A DNA stretch of 64,000 bases from positions 38,580,284-38,644,283 of the forward strand of contig OX155980.1 in assembly GCA_944548615.1 (NCBI GenBank), in the 5' to 3' direction. Below, one piece after another: positions 62,549-64,000 of the stretch (the first letter of the stretch is position 1; every line of letters starts with the position of its first letter). The notes below the pieces were generated by a model, which did no database searches, was not told the origin of the DNA, and worked only from the letters and a program-made list of their open reading frames with translations. The position numbers and the translations under genes are program-made. This DNA comes from Micropterix aruncella (Eukaryota; Arthropoda; Insecta; Lepidoptera; Micropterigidae).

Positions 62549-62690
62549 GTGAGTAACATATTACCTTACCAGCAAGCTCGCTGTTATGGTTTTTGAGCGC
62601 CCGGGGCGACTTTTTAAAAGACTCCCTGAGGCCACCTCCAAATTCGAAAAAAATAGTTAGGATTGCTGCTGTGAAAATATCCTTTGTTTG

Positions 62691-63375
62691 TTAACCCCTA
62701 GGGACAGTAACATCCCGAATCGGGTACCATGTATTGTAGTCAATGCTCAGTAACGTCCTAAAACGGGTACAAGCGCGGCGTGACAAACCGCGCTCTCAAT
62801 GAACTGAATTTACACCAAAATCACAGTGCAACCACCCCCTGTTAGATATGTGTGAGAAAGATGGATAAATTCTGTATTGTATGATTATTCAGTCGTGCTT
62901 CTCGCAGTCTAGAATCCCTAATATAATAGTTTGTATTCTGAGGGCACTTAGTCGAGTGCTGCCATTGCTCGGATCTGTGCTTCTCTTCGGATATTATGTA
63001 GCTTCTCTTCGGATGTATGTATGAAAATAAATAAAACGAACTAATAGATATGTTAAAGCATGTAATAACGTACAGAAATGTGTTTACAATTTCTTGATAG
63101 GGTTTTGAATTTTGAGATAAAACGTCGATATCGCTGAATAAGTGAGTTTTTTACAGTTCTCCAACTTTCTAATAATTATTCATAATTATCTAATTATTTT
63201 ACAAAATGAGGTTTTAATGTTTTATATTTCAAATTTCAATGCGATCATTGTACAATTCTTCTTTTCATGATCCATCAAGTAGTTTCTTTCTTATGATCGT
63301 TTTTCTAAAGTGCTATATTTTTCACCGTCAACTCTCAGAAATGACAGGTGACATTTATACCCGCCGCCGGGTTAA
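62691..63375. mobile_element. Possible piggyBac-type MITE in a CECR2 intron
   Basis: TTAACCCCTAGGG at the left and CGCCGGGTTAA at the right; both borders are TTAA with CCC. Beyond the first 7 bp the ends are not clearly alike, so this is tentative. Confidence 0.3.
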
Positions 63376-64000
63376 GGAAAGAAATAATGCAAGGTTTTTG
63401 TATTGACAAAATTTATTCTATAATAATATGGTTAGGAGAGAGCAGGTAGGCTTCGTACGTTGGGGAGCATTCGCACAGTGGAGAAATCTACGCTATCCAA
63501 TACATTGATGAGTTCGCGTTTGTGTGCGTGACTCGCGCTCCGATAAGCGCGAGTCTAAGCCTCCCTGCTCTCCCCTACACAAATCACTAACCCACTCTAA
63601 ATGCTACACTGTATATTTATGCGCATGTATTCTCTTCTATTTAATAGATACTTCTCGTTTCTCTCACACTATCCACACTCCCATTACACATTTTTATTTT
63701 ATTAGGTAACGTTCAAAGAAAAGAACTAGACATGCAGATTGTTGATAATAGTTAGACATGTAGATTATGGAAAATATTAATAAGGGATAAATATAGCGAT
63801 CCATATATTTATGCAAGCATACCCAGGGTGAGGCAAAATCGCACAACGAACTAGAATTAGACGGTCTGTATCTGGCTGTGCTATATGTAATGTGGTATTT
63901 TTCTTGTCCGCAAACTGACACATTTGATATAATTTTACATGGTTTTTAAATGATCCCAAAGCGTACACGTTTAAACTATCAGAATATATCCGGTTTATTC
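63376..64000. other. CECR2 intron or flanking sequence
   Basis: No further CECR2 exon is visible. No recognisable repeat. Confidence 0.4.

Overview
This is eukaryotic, almost certainly insect, genomic DNA. It is AT-rich, its genes have GT-AG introns, and its repeats include RTE, CR1/Jockey, Gypsy, mariner, piggyBac-type, hAT and Harbinger-type families. The RTE 3' tail ending in (GATGAT)n, the CR1-like tails and the TTAA-flanked MITEs look most like Lepidoptera; that placement is an inference.

Three host genes can be supported. (1) PAN3, the pseudokinase subunit of the PAN2-PAN3 deadenylase, on + from about 6.7 to 46.9 kb. Thirteen coding exons were found. From exon 3 on, all splice phases agree, but at least one exon is missing between exons 2 and 3. 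(2) A gene on - at about 50.3-57.2 kb (5' limit uncertain). It encodes an unrecognised small membrane protein, and a second, separate 57-codon membrane-peptide ORF lies 31 nt after its stop codon: a candidate bicistronic mRNA. (3) The start of a CECR2/dikar-type ISWI-complex chromatin gene on + at about 62.0-62.5 kb, running off the right edge.

Region by region: 1-6.7 kb is upstream sequence with (TA)n arrays and an 86-bp perfect inverted repeat. 6.7-28.4 kb is the first two PAN3 introns, filled by a mariner-like element split by an R2/Dong-like retrotransposon (7.6-10.0 kb), a mariner remnant split by a piggyBac-type MITE (11.0-11.8 kb), and a four-level nest (14.4-26.1 kb) in which an RTE copy was split by a CR1-like tail, itself split by a young Gypsy element. 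28.4-46.9 kb holds the remaining PAN3 exons, with more R2/Dong-like 3' ends, a second mariner-like copy, a 5S rRNA-derived segment, a CR1 RT relic, a LINE RNase H relic, and a Harbinger-type MITE carrying a hAT element. 47-61 kb holds a pogo-like MITE, the - strand gene, a DIRS-like tyrosine-recombinase relic split by the same piggyBac-type MITE family, and a long-arm fold-back element with a partial second copy. The final part is the CECR2 5' end.

PAN3 acts in cytoplasmic mRNA turnover and CECR2 in nuclear remodelling; nothing suggests that the three genes work together. The most distinctive coding signal is the tandem ORF pair at 50.9-52.9 kb; the most distinctive structural signals are the nested transposons that date one another and the near-perfect hairpins.
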